Below, one piece after another: positions 43,837-52,647 of a stretch of 64,000 nt of DNA (positions within the stretch are counted from its first letter, which is position 1; each line of letters begins with the position of its first letter). Source of the stretch: Paraburkholderia sp. Ac-20340. Lineage in GTDB: Bacteria; Pseudomonadota; Gammaproteobacteria; Burkholderiales; Burkholderiaceae. The stretch lies in NCBI RefSeq assembly GCF_017104965.1, contig NZ_JAAGPR010000036.1, positions 1 through 64,000 of the forward strand. The letters are read 5' to 3'. Both the position numbers and the translations under genes were made by a program. Below the pieces are notes generated by a model. It had not been told where the DNA came from. It worked only from the letters and a program-made list of their open reading frames with translations, and ran no database searches.

Positions 43837-46188
43837 ATGACCATTCGTCACCGCATCACGCTACTCATCGTCTTGATGTTCGTCGCGCTGTCCGCCATCG
43901 GCGGCTACGCGGTTTATCAGACGCGCCGCAGTGCCACCGATGTTCACCAGGTTACGCAGGGCGTCGTGCCCAGCGCGCTGGCGTCTTCCGATCTCGTTTC
44001 GCTCGTCAAGGATGTGCAACTGGCGACGATGACGCTGGTCTACGCGCCGGACGCGACCACGGCGCAACTCGCGCAGGACGATCTGAAGAAGAAGGAAACC
44101 GCGCTGCGCGCCGCGCTCGACGTGCAGAAGCAGGCCGCTGCAAGCCACGCGCAGGATGGTCTGGTCGCGCAGGCGCAGGAAAGCATCACGAATTATTTCA
44201 ACGCGATCGACGACACCGCGAAGATGAAGGCGGCCGGCAAGAACGAGCTGGCGCAGGCCTATCTGTTCGCCAACGTGGCGCAGTATCGCGACGAACTCGA
44301 AGGCATCGTCACCACGATGCGTGTCGAAAAGAACCGCCAGAAAGACGACGCCATCAACGCGCTCAACGGCATGCTCGATACCACCACGAGCGCGATTGCG
44401 GGCGTGACGGGCGGCGCTGTGGTGCTGCTCACGGCAATCGGCCTGCTGCTGTATCGCCAGATCACGCGCCCGCTTTCGCGCATGCAGGAAGAGATGAGCG
44501 AGATTGCGTCGAATCAGGATTTCACGCGCCGCGTGCCGGTGGGCCGCATGGACGAAATCGGCCATTCGATCGTCGCGTTCAACGGCATGATCGAGAAGAT
44601 CCAGCATAGCTCCGCGCAACTCAAGCGCAAGACCGCCGACATTCAGGCGATGCTGCAGAACATGCAGCAGGGCATTCTGACGATCGTTGAAGGCGCAACC
44701 ATCCACAACGAATACTCGGCGTATCTGGAAGCGATCTTCGAATCGAACGAGATCGCCGGCCGCTCGCTGATGGATCTCGTGTTCTCGCACACGGAACTGG
44801 ATGCCGACACGCTCTCGCAGATCGACGCCGCTGTGCATGCGTGCCTGGGCGAAGACGATGTGAACTTCGCGTTCAACCAGCATCTGCTGGTGAATGAAGT
44901 CACGCGCACGATGCCCGATGGCCGCAAGAAAGTGCTCGACCTGAGCTGGTCGGCCATTACCGATGAAAACGATGTGGTCGTGCGCCTGATGCTCTGCGTG
45001 CGCGATGTGACCGAACTGCGCGAACTCGCCGCGGAAGCGGGCGAGCAGAAGCGCCGCCTGCAGATGATCGGCGAAATTCTCGCGGTCAGCGAAGAGAAGT
45101 TCCATCACTTCGTTGAGGGCGCAACGGGTTTCATCCACGAGAACGAACGCATCATTCGCCAGCACGATTGCGCGGACATGGGCGCGATCGACGCGCTGTT
45201 CCGCAACATGCACACCATCAAGGGCAACGCGCGCACGTACAGCCTGCAGCATCTCACGGGCGTCGTGCACGAAGTCGAGCAGCGTTACGACGCGCTGCGC
45301 CGCGAAGACACCAGCCACGCATGGGACCAGCAGGCGCTGATCGACGATCTGCATCGCGTGCGCGAAGCGGTCGATCACTACGCGACGCTCAACGAAGTGA
45401 GCCTTGGCCGCGGCATGCGTTTGAAGGACGAAGGCGTGAGCATCGGGCGCGATCAGATCGACGCGAGCCTGCGCCTGCTGGATAGCGCGAATCTGGACGA
45501 TATCGGCTCGCTGCGTGCGATGCGCGAGGAACTGCGCAAGGTGTTGAGCGGCATTGGTACGGAAACCGTCGCGGATGCGCTGGCGGGCGTGATCGATTCG
45601 CTGCCGTCGCTGGCGGTGGAGCTCGACAAGATTGCGCCGGTCGTGCGTATCGACGATGGCGGTTATCGTCTGCGTGGCGAAGCGGCCGGCACGGTCAGCG
45701 ATGTGTTCACGCACCTGCTGCGCAACTCGCTCGATCACGGCATCGAAATGCCGGCGCAGCGCCGCGCGCAAGGCAAGGACGAAGCCGGACATATCGACAT
45801 CAAACTGACGATGACCGAAGACGCGCTGCGTCTTGCACTGGCCGACGACGGCCGGGGTCTCGCGCTTGCACGCATTCGCGGCATTGCGGCAGAACGCGGC
45901 TGGCTGAACGCCGATGAATCGATCAGCGACGCTGCGGTCGCGGCCTTTATCTTCCGCGCGGGTTTCTCGACGGCGCATAGCGTGACCGAAGTATCGGGCC
46001 GTGGCGTGGGCATGGATGCCGTGCGCGACTTCCTCGAACGCGAAGGCGGCCGTATCGAGCTGCATTTCACCGACGAGCACGAAGGCGCCGATTATCGGCA
46101 CTTCGAAACGATCGTCTATCTGCCGCAGACCTGGGCAGTCGCCGCGACGCCTGCACGCGCGGCCGTGCAAGAGGAAGCGCTGGCATAG
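43837..46188 (+). CDS. membrane-bound CheA-like histidine kinase without CheW-type domain
   Basis: This 783-residue protein combines a receptor and a kinase. Helices at about 7-27 and 186-208 bracket a four-helix-bundle periplasmic sensor, then HAMP (ITRPLSRMQEEM), a PAS-like linker (about 270-400), an Hpt domain with the phosphoacceptor H459 (NMHTIKGNART), and an HATPase with N630 (LLRNSLDHGIEMP), LADDGRGLALARI and GRGVGMDAV. The chain ends soon after the ATPase, so the CheW-like coupling domain of true CheA is missing, and there is no receiver. It leads a five-gene operon with an MCP-type protein, two CheX-like proteins and CheY. Confidence 0.85.
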   Translation: MTIRHRITLLIVLMFVALSAIGGYAVYQTRRSATDVHQVTQGVVPSALASSDLVSLVKDVQLATMTLVYAPDATTAQLAQDDLKKKETALRAALDVQKQAAASHAQDGLVAQAQESITNYFNAIDDTAKMKAAGKNELAQAYLFANVAQYRDELEGIVTTMRVEKNRQKDDAINALNGMLDTTTSAIAGVTGGAVVLLTAIGLLLYRQITRPLSRMQEEMSEIASNQDFTRRVPVGRMDEIGHSIVAFNGMIEKIQHSSAQLKRKTADIQAMLQNMQQGILTIVEGATIHNEYSAYLEAIFESNEIAGRSLMDLVFSHTELDADTLSQIDAAVHACLGEDDVNFAFNQHLLVNEVTRTMPDGRKKVLDLSWSAITDENDVVVRLMLCVRDVTELRELAAEAGEQKRRLQMIGEILAVSEEKFHHFVEGATGFIHENERIIRQHDCADMGAIDALFRNMHTIKGNARTYSLQHLTGVVHEVEQRYDALRREDTSHAWDQQALIDDLHRVREAVDHYATLNEVSLGRGMRLKDEGVSIGRDQIDASLRLLDSANLDDIGSLRAMREELRKVLSGIGTETVADALAGVIDSLPSLAVELDKIAPVVRIDDGGYRLRGEAAGTVSDVFTHLLRNSLDHGIEMPAQRRAQGKDEAGHIDIKLTMTEDALRLALADDGRGLALARIRGIAAERGWLNADESISDAAVAAFIFRAGFSTAHSVTEVSGRGVGMDAVRDFLEREGGRIELHFTDEHEGADYRHFETIVYLPQTWAVAATPARAAVQEEALA

Positions 46189-46205
46189 CGCTAAGCGGGG
46201 GATTC

Positions 46206-46952
46206 GTGGTGTTTCCGTATTTGATTGGCGCGCTCGCCGGCATCGTGCTGGCGGCGCTCTGCGCGGTGGTACTGCGGCTGCGTGCGCGCAGCCTGGCGAA
46301 CGAGGCCGCACTCGCCTCGCAGGACGCGCACGCCGCGGCGCTCGCGCAGGTGGAATCGCGCCTGCAGGACGCGCAGGAAAGCGCGGCGCACGAGCATGAA
46401 GACCTGTTGTCGCAGATCGATGCGCTGCGCGCGGATCTCGCGCAACGTCGTATGGTCGCCGACGCCATGGAAGCGGCGCTGGCCGCCGAACGCGCACGCA
46501 ACACCGACGCCTTGCATCGTATCGAGCGCATCGCGAGCGAGGCGGCGCGCCTCAAGCAGATGTCGGTGACGTTCGAGCGCTGGCACGAGCAGATGATTTC
46601 GCTGATGTCGCAGAACCACGACATGCACCAGAAGAATCAGGAGCTGTCGTCGATCGTGAGCCATGTGCTGATCGTGTCGCTCAACGCGTCGATCGAAGCG
46701 GCGCGCGCAGGCGCGGCGGGGCGTGGTTTTTCGATCGTGGCGGGCGAAGTGCGCACGCTGGCGACGCGCTCGCAGGAATTGTCGAAGAGCTATCGCGACA
46801 GCCTGCATCGAAACGACCTGATCACGACCGCGACGTTCCAGGACATTCAGGCGGGCGGGAAGATGATCGCGGCTTCGCTGGCGAGCGTGGAATCGCTTTC
46901 GCAGCAACTGCGCGCGGAACTCGAAAGCGCGCGCGCCGAGGCGCACGCATGA
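46206..46952 (+). CDS. short MCP-signalling-domain protein
   Basis: This 248-residue protein has one N-terminal membrane helix (about 4-24), a long coiled coil (25-140) and a shortened MCP hairpin containing VSLNASIEAARAGAAGRGFSIVAGEVRTLATRS. It lacks a periplasmic sensor and HAMP. Start is GTG 46206 (or the next GTG at 46209) after GCGGGGG. It ends in an ATGA overlap with the next gene. It may scaffold the kinase in place of a classical receptor. Confidence 0.8.
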   Translation: MVFPYLIGALAGIVLAALCAVVLRLRARSLANEAALASQDAHAAALAQVESRLQDAQESAAHEHEDLLSQIDALRADLAQRRMVADAMEAALAAERARNTDALHRIERIASEAARLKQMSVTFERWHEQMISLMSQNHDMHQKNQELSSIVSHVLIVSLNASIEAARAGAAGRGFSIVAGEVRTLATRSQELSKSYRDSLHRNDLITTATFQDIQAGGKMIAASLASVESLSQQLRAELESARAEAHA

Positions 46953-47479
46953 TCGGCACGCATGCGCAGGATAGCTTCGAGCGCATCTTTTTCGGCGCGG
47001 CGCGCACGCGTCTTGTGACCGATCCGCAGCATGCGTGCGAAATCACGCCGGCTTCGAACGAGGTGGCGCAGGGCGAGCATGTGGTGGTGCTGACGATTTC
47101 GTCGATGCAGTTTCGCCTGCTGCTGTTGCTGCACGTGAAAGACGACGACGCCACGCGCGATTATTACGCGGGCGAAAACCAGCGTTCCGTGGTGGATACG
47201 TTCATGGAATTCGGCAACCTGTGTTGTGGATCGATGAACCAGCAACTGGTCGAGCATTTCCCCGATCTGGGCATGTCCACGCCGTATTCGCTCGGCAGTC
47301 AATGCCTGCCGTATCTGCGTGAACTGAAACCGGACAGCGTGAAGTCGTATGCACTGACGCTCGATGGCCGCGTGCGGCTGGGCGCGACGCTGTGCATCTG
47401 CACGCATGTGCCGCTCGATTTCATCGCGGTGGAACTCGTGGGCGAACATGAAAGCGCGGGCGAACTCGAATTGTTCTGA
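46949..47479 (+). CDS. CheX-like protein
   Basis: This 176-residue protein carries the CheX/CheC phosphatase signature E-x-x-N (FMEFGNLCCGSMN) and a second helix-beta unit with VRLGATLCICTHVPLDFIAVE. CheX enzymes dephosphorylate CheY. It overlaps the MCP-type gene (ATGA). Its last six residues, GELELF, are identical to the end of the protein encoded next. Confidence 0.75.
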   Translation: MIGTHAQDSFERIFFGAARTRLVTDPQHACEITPASNEVAQGEHVVVLTISSMQFRLLLLLHVKDDDATRDYYAGENQRSVVDTFMEFGNLCCGSMNQQLVEHFPDLGMSTPYSLGSQCLPYLRELKPDSVKSYALTLDGRVRLGATLCICTHVPLDFIAVELVGEHESAGELELF

Positions 47480-47551
47480 AGTCGAAAATTGATTGGAACT
47501 CCGTAGCAAACTGAAAGCACGTTAGTCATTGCAGACGCAGGGAAGCAACGC

Positions 47552-48541
47552 ATGAACACGAATAAGCCAGTCAGCAAGATTCTGCTGCTGGAGAACGATC
47601 CGGCGCGCGTCGAAGCGCTCGAAGCGTTTGGCGCTGCGCGGCAACTCGCGTGCGTGCCGGTGCGCCGCGACGCGCTGGCGGCCGCGCTGCAGACGCATTA
47701 CGACCTGGGCGGCGTGCTGCTTGGCGAAGACTTCGGCGGCTCGTCCGAAGCGGCGGCGGCCGTGGCGGTTGCGCTGGAAGTCGAGCGCCCCGAATTGCCG
47801 ATCGTGCTGCGCCGCGCCGCGCGTGAAGAGGGCGATGACGCCTTGCCAGAAGCGCTGCGCCGCGTGCCGCGCGCGAGCTGGTACGAGAACGAGCCGCACA
47901 CGCTGCACGAAGCGCTCGACGCGCATGTGTTTTCGCACGATTACCCGGACCCGCTCGTCGACGGTATCACCGATATGACGTTCGGGCGGCTGCGCGGCCT
48001 GTTTCCGGGCCTCGAAGTGAACTGGGACGCGCCGAGTGTCGTGCGCGACCGCATCATCTTCGGCGAAGTGCTGACGCTGATCCCGATCGAGACGGCCTGG
48101 TGCCGCGGCTGGCTGCTGATGCAGACCGAGGAAATGCCGCTGATCGAACTGCTGCCGCCGCGTGCGGGCCGCGACGAAGCGAGTGATTTCCGCGACGTCA
48201 ACGGCGTGCTGGGCGAGCTCACGAATCTGGTGTGGGGCGCGTTCCGCAACCGTTATCTGGGCAACGCGAGCAACACCGACGAAGCCGGTGCGGGCCGCGC
48301 GCAGGTGCAGGTGCCGCTGCTCATCAACCATCGGCGGCGTTACCTGTCGTTTGGCTCGGACAATCCGCAGCTTTGCATCAAATATCGCCTCACGTGCCCG
48401 ACGACGGGCCGCGAGGTGGTGATCGACCAGCGTTTCGTGTTCAGCCTGGGCTGGTCGCGCGAGGGTTTCGACGAGACGGCGGCACAAGCCGCGGCCGCCG
48501 CCGAAGTGGAGCAGGCGAGCGGCGAACTCGAACTGTTTTGA
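47552..48541 (+). CDS. pseudo-receiver plus CheX-like domain protein
   Basis: This 329-residue protein has an N-terminal receiver-like domain (KILLLENDPARVEAL) in which the phosphoacceptor region reads VLLGEDFGG, so the usual aspartate position is lost. Its C-terminal half carries E-x-x-N (VLGELTNLVWGAF), as in CheX. It ends in GELELF like the preceding protein. It probably binds CheY or the kinase rather than accepting phosphate itself. ATG 47552 follows GGGAAGC. Confidence 0.72.
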   Translation: MNTNKPVSKILLLENDPARVEALEAFGAARQLACVPVRRDALAAALQTHYDLGGVLLGEDFGGSSEAAAAVAVALEVERPELPIVLRRAAREEGDDALPEALRRVPRASWYENEPHTLHEALDAHVFSHDYPDPLVDGITDMTFGRLRGLFPGLEVNWDAPSVVRDRIIFGEVLTLIPIETAWCRGWLLMQTEEMPLIELLPPRAGRDEASDFRDVNGVLGELTNLVWGAFRNRYLGNASNTDEAGAGRAQVQVPLLINHRRRYLSFGSDNPQLCIKYRLTCPTTGREVVIDQRFVFSLGWSREGFDETAAQAAAAAEVEQASGELELF

Positions 48542-48592
48542 CGAACCGATTTTGAGAGGCGCGCCGGTCATGGCGCGAAGGAAAGAGACAAC

Positions 48593-48958
48593 ATGGCAAA
48601 GATTCTGGTAGTGGACGATTCGAGCACGGTGCGCGACGAAGTGGCGGGCTTTCTGCGCAAGAACGGTCTGGACGTGGACACGGCAGTGGACGGCAAGGAC
48701 GGCCTCGCGAAACTGAAGGCGAACCCGGGCGTGAAGCTCGTGGTGAGCGACGTGAACATGCCGAACATGGACGGCCTCACGATGGTCGAAAAGATTCGCA
48801 GCGAACTGGCGAACACGGCTGTGAACGTCGTCATGCTGACGACGGAAAGCAGCCCGGCGATGAAGGAACGCGGCAAGGCAGCCGGCGTGCGCGGCTGGAT
48901 CGTCAAGCCGTTCAAGGGCGAGGCGGTGCTGGAGACGTTCCGCAAGCTGGCGGGTTGA
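48593..48958 (+). CDS. CheY-like response regulator
   Basis: This 121-residue single-domain receiver has acidic pocket D8/D9, phosphoacceptor D53 (VVSDVNMPNMDG), the switch T in MLTTESS and the conserved K in VKPFKG. It is the last gene of the phosphorelay operon and the only complete receiver in it, so it is the likely phosphate acceptor of H459 in the kinase. The output target is not encoded nearby. Confidence 0.92.
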   Translation: MAKILVVDDSSTVRDEVAGFLRKNGLDVDTAVDGKDGLAKLKANPGVKLVVSDVNMPNMDGLTMVEKIRSELANTAVNVVMLTTESSPAMKERGKAAGVRGWIVKPFKGEAVLETFRKLAG

Positions 48959-49021
48959 TCGCGGTATTGGAGTAGCGTGATCCGGCTGGGCGTTCGTCTG
49001 GTTGAGTTTCAGGCTGATGAG

Positions 49022-49059
49022 AAAAGGCTGATCCGGTTTGTATCGGGTTGGCCTTTTTT
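49022..49059 (+). terminator. Rho-independent terminator of the phosphorelay operon
   Basis: AAAAGGC... / ...GCCTTTTTT form a stem with inner pairs through G-U matches, 64 nt past the cheY-like stop, with a long T-tract. Confidence 0.8.
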
Positions 49060-49261
49060 GTTTTCTTTATCGACCAATACAAGTGTGAGATAGCGTGGAG
49101 ATTTTCACTTGATAGAGGATGGCCAAATCGGAGTTTACTGATTCTCTTGTGCTCTAGAAATCAGCGAGGATATTTATCGAGGTCGTGCTCAATGGCTTCC
49201 TCCAGTCGCTCAACGAAAGAGAGTTGACTGTTTTCGATCGCTTTCTGGAGATGCGTGATTC

Positions 49262-49810
49262 ATGCGACGTCGAATTGCCGTTGTAGGCGACAAGCTGAGC
49301 TCGGGCGGCTATGTCCTCAACTACACGCCACTTATTAACGTTACGTTTTACGGACACCTCGCTGCGCTTATTGGTGGCGATGCCTACTGCGAAGTCTGTC
49401 GAAGCACGGGGGCAATTGCCAAGTCTGGTGGCCCCAGTCGACGGAATTTGCAGGAGCGCGAAATTGCGCTCGATGGCGACGAAGTGCGCTGCAAATGTGC
49501 TTCGCCGCCACATATCGTTGCCGTATTCGCTGGGGAAACGTGGCACGAAGACGGAGCCAATCCGGTGACGGCAAGCGCTCAGCGTGGGGTAAATCCAGCG
49601 TTGGAAAATTTGCAGACGCTGGAATTCAGCGAACAATTCACGCTGAAGGATGCAGAGGGTCGTCCACTCGCGGATGTCTTCTATACGCTCAAAACCCAAA
49701 CTGGAATGTTGATCAGAGGCGTCACGGACAGCGCGGGCCGCACCAGGCGATATACCAGTGACGGTGAACAAGTTGTCGCCGTGTATTTGGGGCATCGGGA
49801 GGGAAAATGA
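49262..49810 (+). CDS. PAAR-domain protein with C-terminal extension
   Basis: This 182-residue protein has a PAAR domain at about 1-90 (VVGDKLSSGGYVL, ALIGGDAYCEVC, ALDGDEVRCKC). The extension contains EQFTLKDAEGRPLADVFYTL, a motif seen after PAAR or VgrG domains that links to effectors. ATG 49262 has GGAG upstream. It overlaps the lysozyme gene (ATGA), so the pair is one type VI cargo unit. Confidence 0.85.
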   Translation: MRRRIAVVGDKLSSGGYVLNYTPLINVTFYGHLAALIGGDAYCEVCRSTGAIAKSGGPSRRNLQEREIALDGDEVRCKCASPPHIVAVFAGETWHEDGANPVTASAQRGVNPALENLQTLEFSEQFTLKDAEGRPLADVFYTLKTQTGMLIRGVTDSAGRTRRYTSDGEQVVAVYLGHREGK

Positions 49811-50385
49811 CAGATGCACTTTGCGTCGCGAAGACCAACGCGGTCCCGCACTCGAACCGGAATATCTATTCGTCTCGCCTATGCAAGACCTGGACAATAT
49901 CGGATTCGGGTCTTTCGTTTCTGGCTCAATGGGAATCGGGTGTTCTAAACGGTATTAATTTTCAGGGGCACGAGGTTGTCGAAGGTTTTATTCTGAAAGC
50001 GTACCGCGATAACCGTGGTATTCCGACTGTCGGTTGCGGGCATCGGATCATGCCGGTCGATTTGATCGACGTGGGGCAGACTATTTCGCTGGATCGGGCC
50101 CGGGGTTTCAAGCGTCGGGATGTGCAACGTGCGGAACAGCGGCTGAATCACGATGTTCGTGTTCCACTTTATCAGTATGAATACGACGCTGCGGTCAGTA
50201 TCGTTTTTAATTGCGGCGAGAGCGATGGCGCTGACGCATTGATCGCGAAGCTAAATGCCGGTCGTTACGACGCGATGTTCAGTTTCATTTCGCACTATCG
50301 CATGGGCAAGAATCCGGGATTGCCACCCAGGCGATTTTCGGAAGCCCGTCTCTTTGATTCAGGAGTTTACGATGCGTCGCATTGA
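49807..50385 (+). CDS. GH24 (T4-type) lysozyme, putative type VI effector
   Basis: This 192-residue muramidase has the complete T4-lysozyme triad in order and spacing: E59 (VVEG), D68 (AYRD) and T74 (IPTVGCGH), with 9 and 6 residue steps as in T4 lysozyme. There is no signal peptide, so it cannot reach the periplasm by Sec; delivery by the PAAR protein through a type VI system is the likely route. It would cut peptidoglycan of the target cell. The first 35 residues are a unique extension. Confidence 0.82.
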   Translation: MTDALCVAKTNAVPHSNRNIYSSRLCKTWTISDSGLSFLAQWESGVLNGINFQGHEVVEGFILKAYRDNRGIPTVGCGHRIMPVDLIDVGQTISLDRARGFKRRDVQRAEQRLNHDVRVPLYQYEYDAAVSIVFNCGESDGADALIAKLNAGRYDAMFSFISHYRMGKNPGLPPRRFSEARLFDSGVYDASH

Positions 50386-50782
50386 GTCACACCTTGTCGG
50401 CATCGTCATTGGCCTGCTGCTCTCGCATCCGGTCTGGAGTAAGACCGACGCCGAATGTTTGAAGCATCTGGGAGGGGGATATTCCGATGCCGAGTGTTAC
50501 GCTGGCCTGCGCCATGATCTCGAAACCGCAAATCAGCAACTCTATTCACGGATTCGCGCGAGCATGCCGGCGGGCAACGTGCACCTGATGCAGCTCGACT
50601 CATATATGCATGCGCAAGACAATGCGCTGAAGTTCTGCGAGTTGCAACGGGACGCGGGCGCTGACTGGCAAAGCAATCCAGATGGTTCGATGTATCCCGC
50701 GATTTACGAGCAGTGTGCGTACGAGATGAGAACGATAGAAGGCAAGTTCCTGAACGATCTGCTTACGTTGGGGCGCGAATAA
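50372..50782 (+). CDS. periplasmic lysozyme-inhibitor-like (LprI/DUF1311-type) immunity protein
   Basis: This 136-residue protein starts inside the lysozyme gene (14-bp overlap) after AGGAGTT and has a signal peptide of about 23 residues (VGIVIGLLLSHPVWS). The mature part has four cysteines and the helical SDAECYAGLRHDLETANQQLY pattern of LprI-type lysozyme inhibitors. It would protect the producing cell periplasm from the partner enzyme. Confidence 0.72.
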   Translation: MRRIESHLVGIVIGLLLSHPVWSKTDAECLKHLGGGYSDAECYAGLRHDLETANQQLYSRIRASMPAGNVHLMQLDSYMHAQDNALKFCELQRDAGADWQSNPDGSMYPAIYEQCAYEMRTIEGKFLNDLLTLGRE

Positions 50783-51084
50783 ACGCGCGATCCGTCCCTT
50801 CCCCTCCCCAGGCCCCACTGCGATAAAATGACGGGTTGCGCCTTTGAGGGCGAGAAGTCCATTCGGTCGATCAATGGGTAGGCACGCCCGTCGGGCGTTG
50901 CGTCAAATTGCGGGGTCCAGCCCCGTTTCAGGCGGCGACTTCGCCACCGGTTTTTGTCAGCCATCCGTAAAGAATGGAACGGGCACCCGTTTAACGGGAT
51001 GACCGCGCCCCGGGCCGTCCGGCCGGCCTCACGAGACAAGGCCAGGAACACCCAGTCACACTAGCCAGAAAGAAACAGAGTTAT
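50783..51084 (+). promoter_or_regulatory. long, structured leader upstream of the LysP-like permease
   Basis: About 300 bases without a gene. After a possible -10 TAAAAT at 50824 the leader holds several short hairpins in a row (GCACGCCCG/CGGGCGTTGC, GCGGGG/CCCCGT, GGCGGCGA/TCGCCACC, GGCACCCGT/ACGGG). This is more structure than a normal 5' region. I could not match it to a known riboswitch class; the lysine riboswitch core was not found. Confidence 0.45.
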
Positions 51085-52626
51085 ATGGATTCGGAACCGC
51101 ATCGCGTTTCAGGGAGCGCATCCAGCCCCGGAAACGAGCAGCCCTCGTTGCAACGCAGCCTCAAGGCCCGTCACCTGACCATGATCGCGATCGGTGGATC
51201 GATCGGCACGGGGCTGTTCGTCGCCTCGGGCGCGTCCATCTCGCAGGCGGGCCCCGGCGGCGCGCTGGCCGCGTACCTGGTCATCGGCCTGATGGTCTAT
51301 TTCCTGATGACGAGTCTCGGCGAGATGGCGGCGTTCATGCCGGTCTCCGGCTCGTTCGCAACCTACGGCGCGAAATTCGTCGATGAAGGCTTTGGCTTCG
51401 CGCTCGGCTGGAACTATTGGTACAACTGGGCCGTGACGATCGCGGTCGAACTCGTGGCCTCGCAGCTCGTGATGGGCTACTGGTTCCCGCACGTGCCAGG
51501 CGTCTGGTGGAGCGCGGGCTTCCTCACCATCATGTTCCTGCTCAATGCGCTTTCGGTGCGCGGCTTCGGCGAAGCGGAATACTGGTTCTCGCTGATCAAG
51601 GTCGTGACGGTCGTGGCTTTTATCGGCGTGGGTCTGTTCATGATTCTCGGCGTGATGAAGGGCGGCGCGGATCACGTCTGGGGCAATTTCACCACCGCAG
51701 GCGGCCCGTTCGTGGGCGGCCTGCCGGCGCTGCTGGGCGTCACCATGATCGCGGGCTTCTCGTTCCAGGGCACGGAACTGATCGGTGTCGCGGCCGGTGA
51801 ATCGGAAAACCCCGGCAAGACGATTCCGCGCGCGGTGCGTCAGGTGTTCTGGCGCATTCTGCTGTTCTACGTGCTGGCGATTATCGTCATCGGTCTGCTG
51901 ATTCCGCACACCGATCCGAATCTGCTGAAGTCGGACGTGACCGATATCGGCGTGAGTCCGTTTACGCTGGTGTTCCGCCGTGCGGGCCTCGCGCTGTCGG
52001 CGGGCGTCATGAATGCGGTGATCCTGACGGCGGTGCTGTCGGCGGGCAACTCGGGCATGTACGCGTCGACGCGTATGCTCTACAACCTCGCCATCGAGGG
52101 CCGTGCGCCCCGCATCTTCGGCAAGCTGTCGTCGAGCGGCGTGCCGCGCAACGCGCTTTACGCGACCACGGCGGTGGGCGCACTGTGCTTCCTGTCGTCG
52201 ATGTACGGCGACAAGACCGTGTACATGTGGCTGCTCAACACGTCGGGCATGACAGGCTTTATCGCGTGGCTCGGCATTGCCGTGAGCCACTACCGTTTCC
52301 GCAAGGGTTTCGTCGCGCAGGGCCTGTCGTTCGAGCAACTGCCGTATCGCTCGAAGTGGTTCCCGATTGGCCCGATCTTCGCGTTCGTGGTCTGCCTCGT
52401 CATCATGCTCGGGCAGGACTATCAGGCGTTCACGTCGAACAAGATCGACTGGGCGAGCGTGCTGGCGACGTATATCGGCATTCCGCTGTTTGCGGTGATG
52501 TGGCTGGGTTATCGCCTCGTGAAGGGCAGCCGCTTCATCGGCTACCACGAGATGGAAATCAGCCCGACGATGGGTCAGGCAACGCGCGACGAGCGTGTTG
52601 CTGTGAAGGCGGGTGAGAAGGCGTAA
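51085..52626 (+). CDS. amino-acid permease, LysP-like
   Basis: This 513-residue APC-family transporter has 12 predicted helices. The signature RHLTMIAIGGSIGTGLFVASG is at about 29-49, PGGALAAYLVIGLMVYFLMTSLGEMA follows, and the later AGFSFQGTELIGVAAGES is typical of LysP and related lysine/basic amino-acid permeases. It is a proton-driven inner-membrane importer. Regulation through the long leader is possible. Confidence 0.88.
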   Translation: MDSEPHRVSGSASSPGNEQPSLQRSLKARHLTMIAIGGSIGTGLFVASGASISQAGPGGALAAYLVIGLMVYFLMTSLGEMAAFMPVSGSFATYGAKFVDEGFGFALGWNYWYNWAVTIAVELVASQLVMGYWFPHVPGVWWSAGFLTIMFLLNALSVRGFGEAEYWFSLIKVVTVVAFIGVGLFMILGVMKGGADHVWGNFTTAGGPFVGGLPALLGVTMIAGFSFQGTELIGVAAGESENPGKTIPRAVRQVFWRILLFYVLAIIVIGLLIPHTDPNLLKSDVTDIGVSPFTLVFRRAGLALSAGVMNAVILTAVLSAGNSGMYASTRMLYNLAIEGRAPRIFGKLSSSGVPRNALYATTAVGALCFLSSMYGDKTVYMWLLNTSGMTGFIAWLGIAVSHYRFRKGFVAQGLSFEQLPYRSKWFPIGPIFAFVVCLVIMLGQDYQAFTSNKIDWASVLATYIGIPLFAVMWLGYRLVKGSRFIGYHEMEISPTMGQATRDERVAVKAGEKA

Positions 52627-52647
52627 GCGCGTCTTGTGCGGATGAGT

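Noticed and set aside
43861-46497. Minus-strand open frame of about 878 codons
   Set aside because: Shadow of the CheA-like kinase gene; no domain, no ribosome site.
49154-49897. Minus-strand frame of about 247 codons over the PAAR gene
   Set aside because: Opposes the well-supported PAAR-lysozyme pair and has no signature.
50783-51084. Lysine riboswitch before the LysP-like permease
   Set aside because: Stems are present but I could not find the conserved lysine-riboswitch core; kept only as an unclassified leader.
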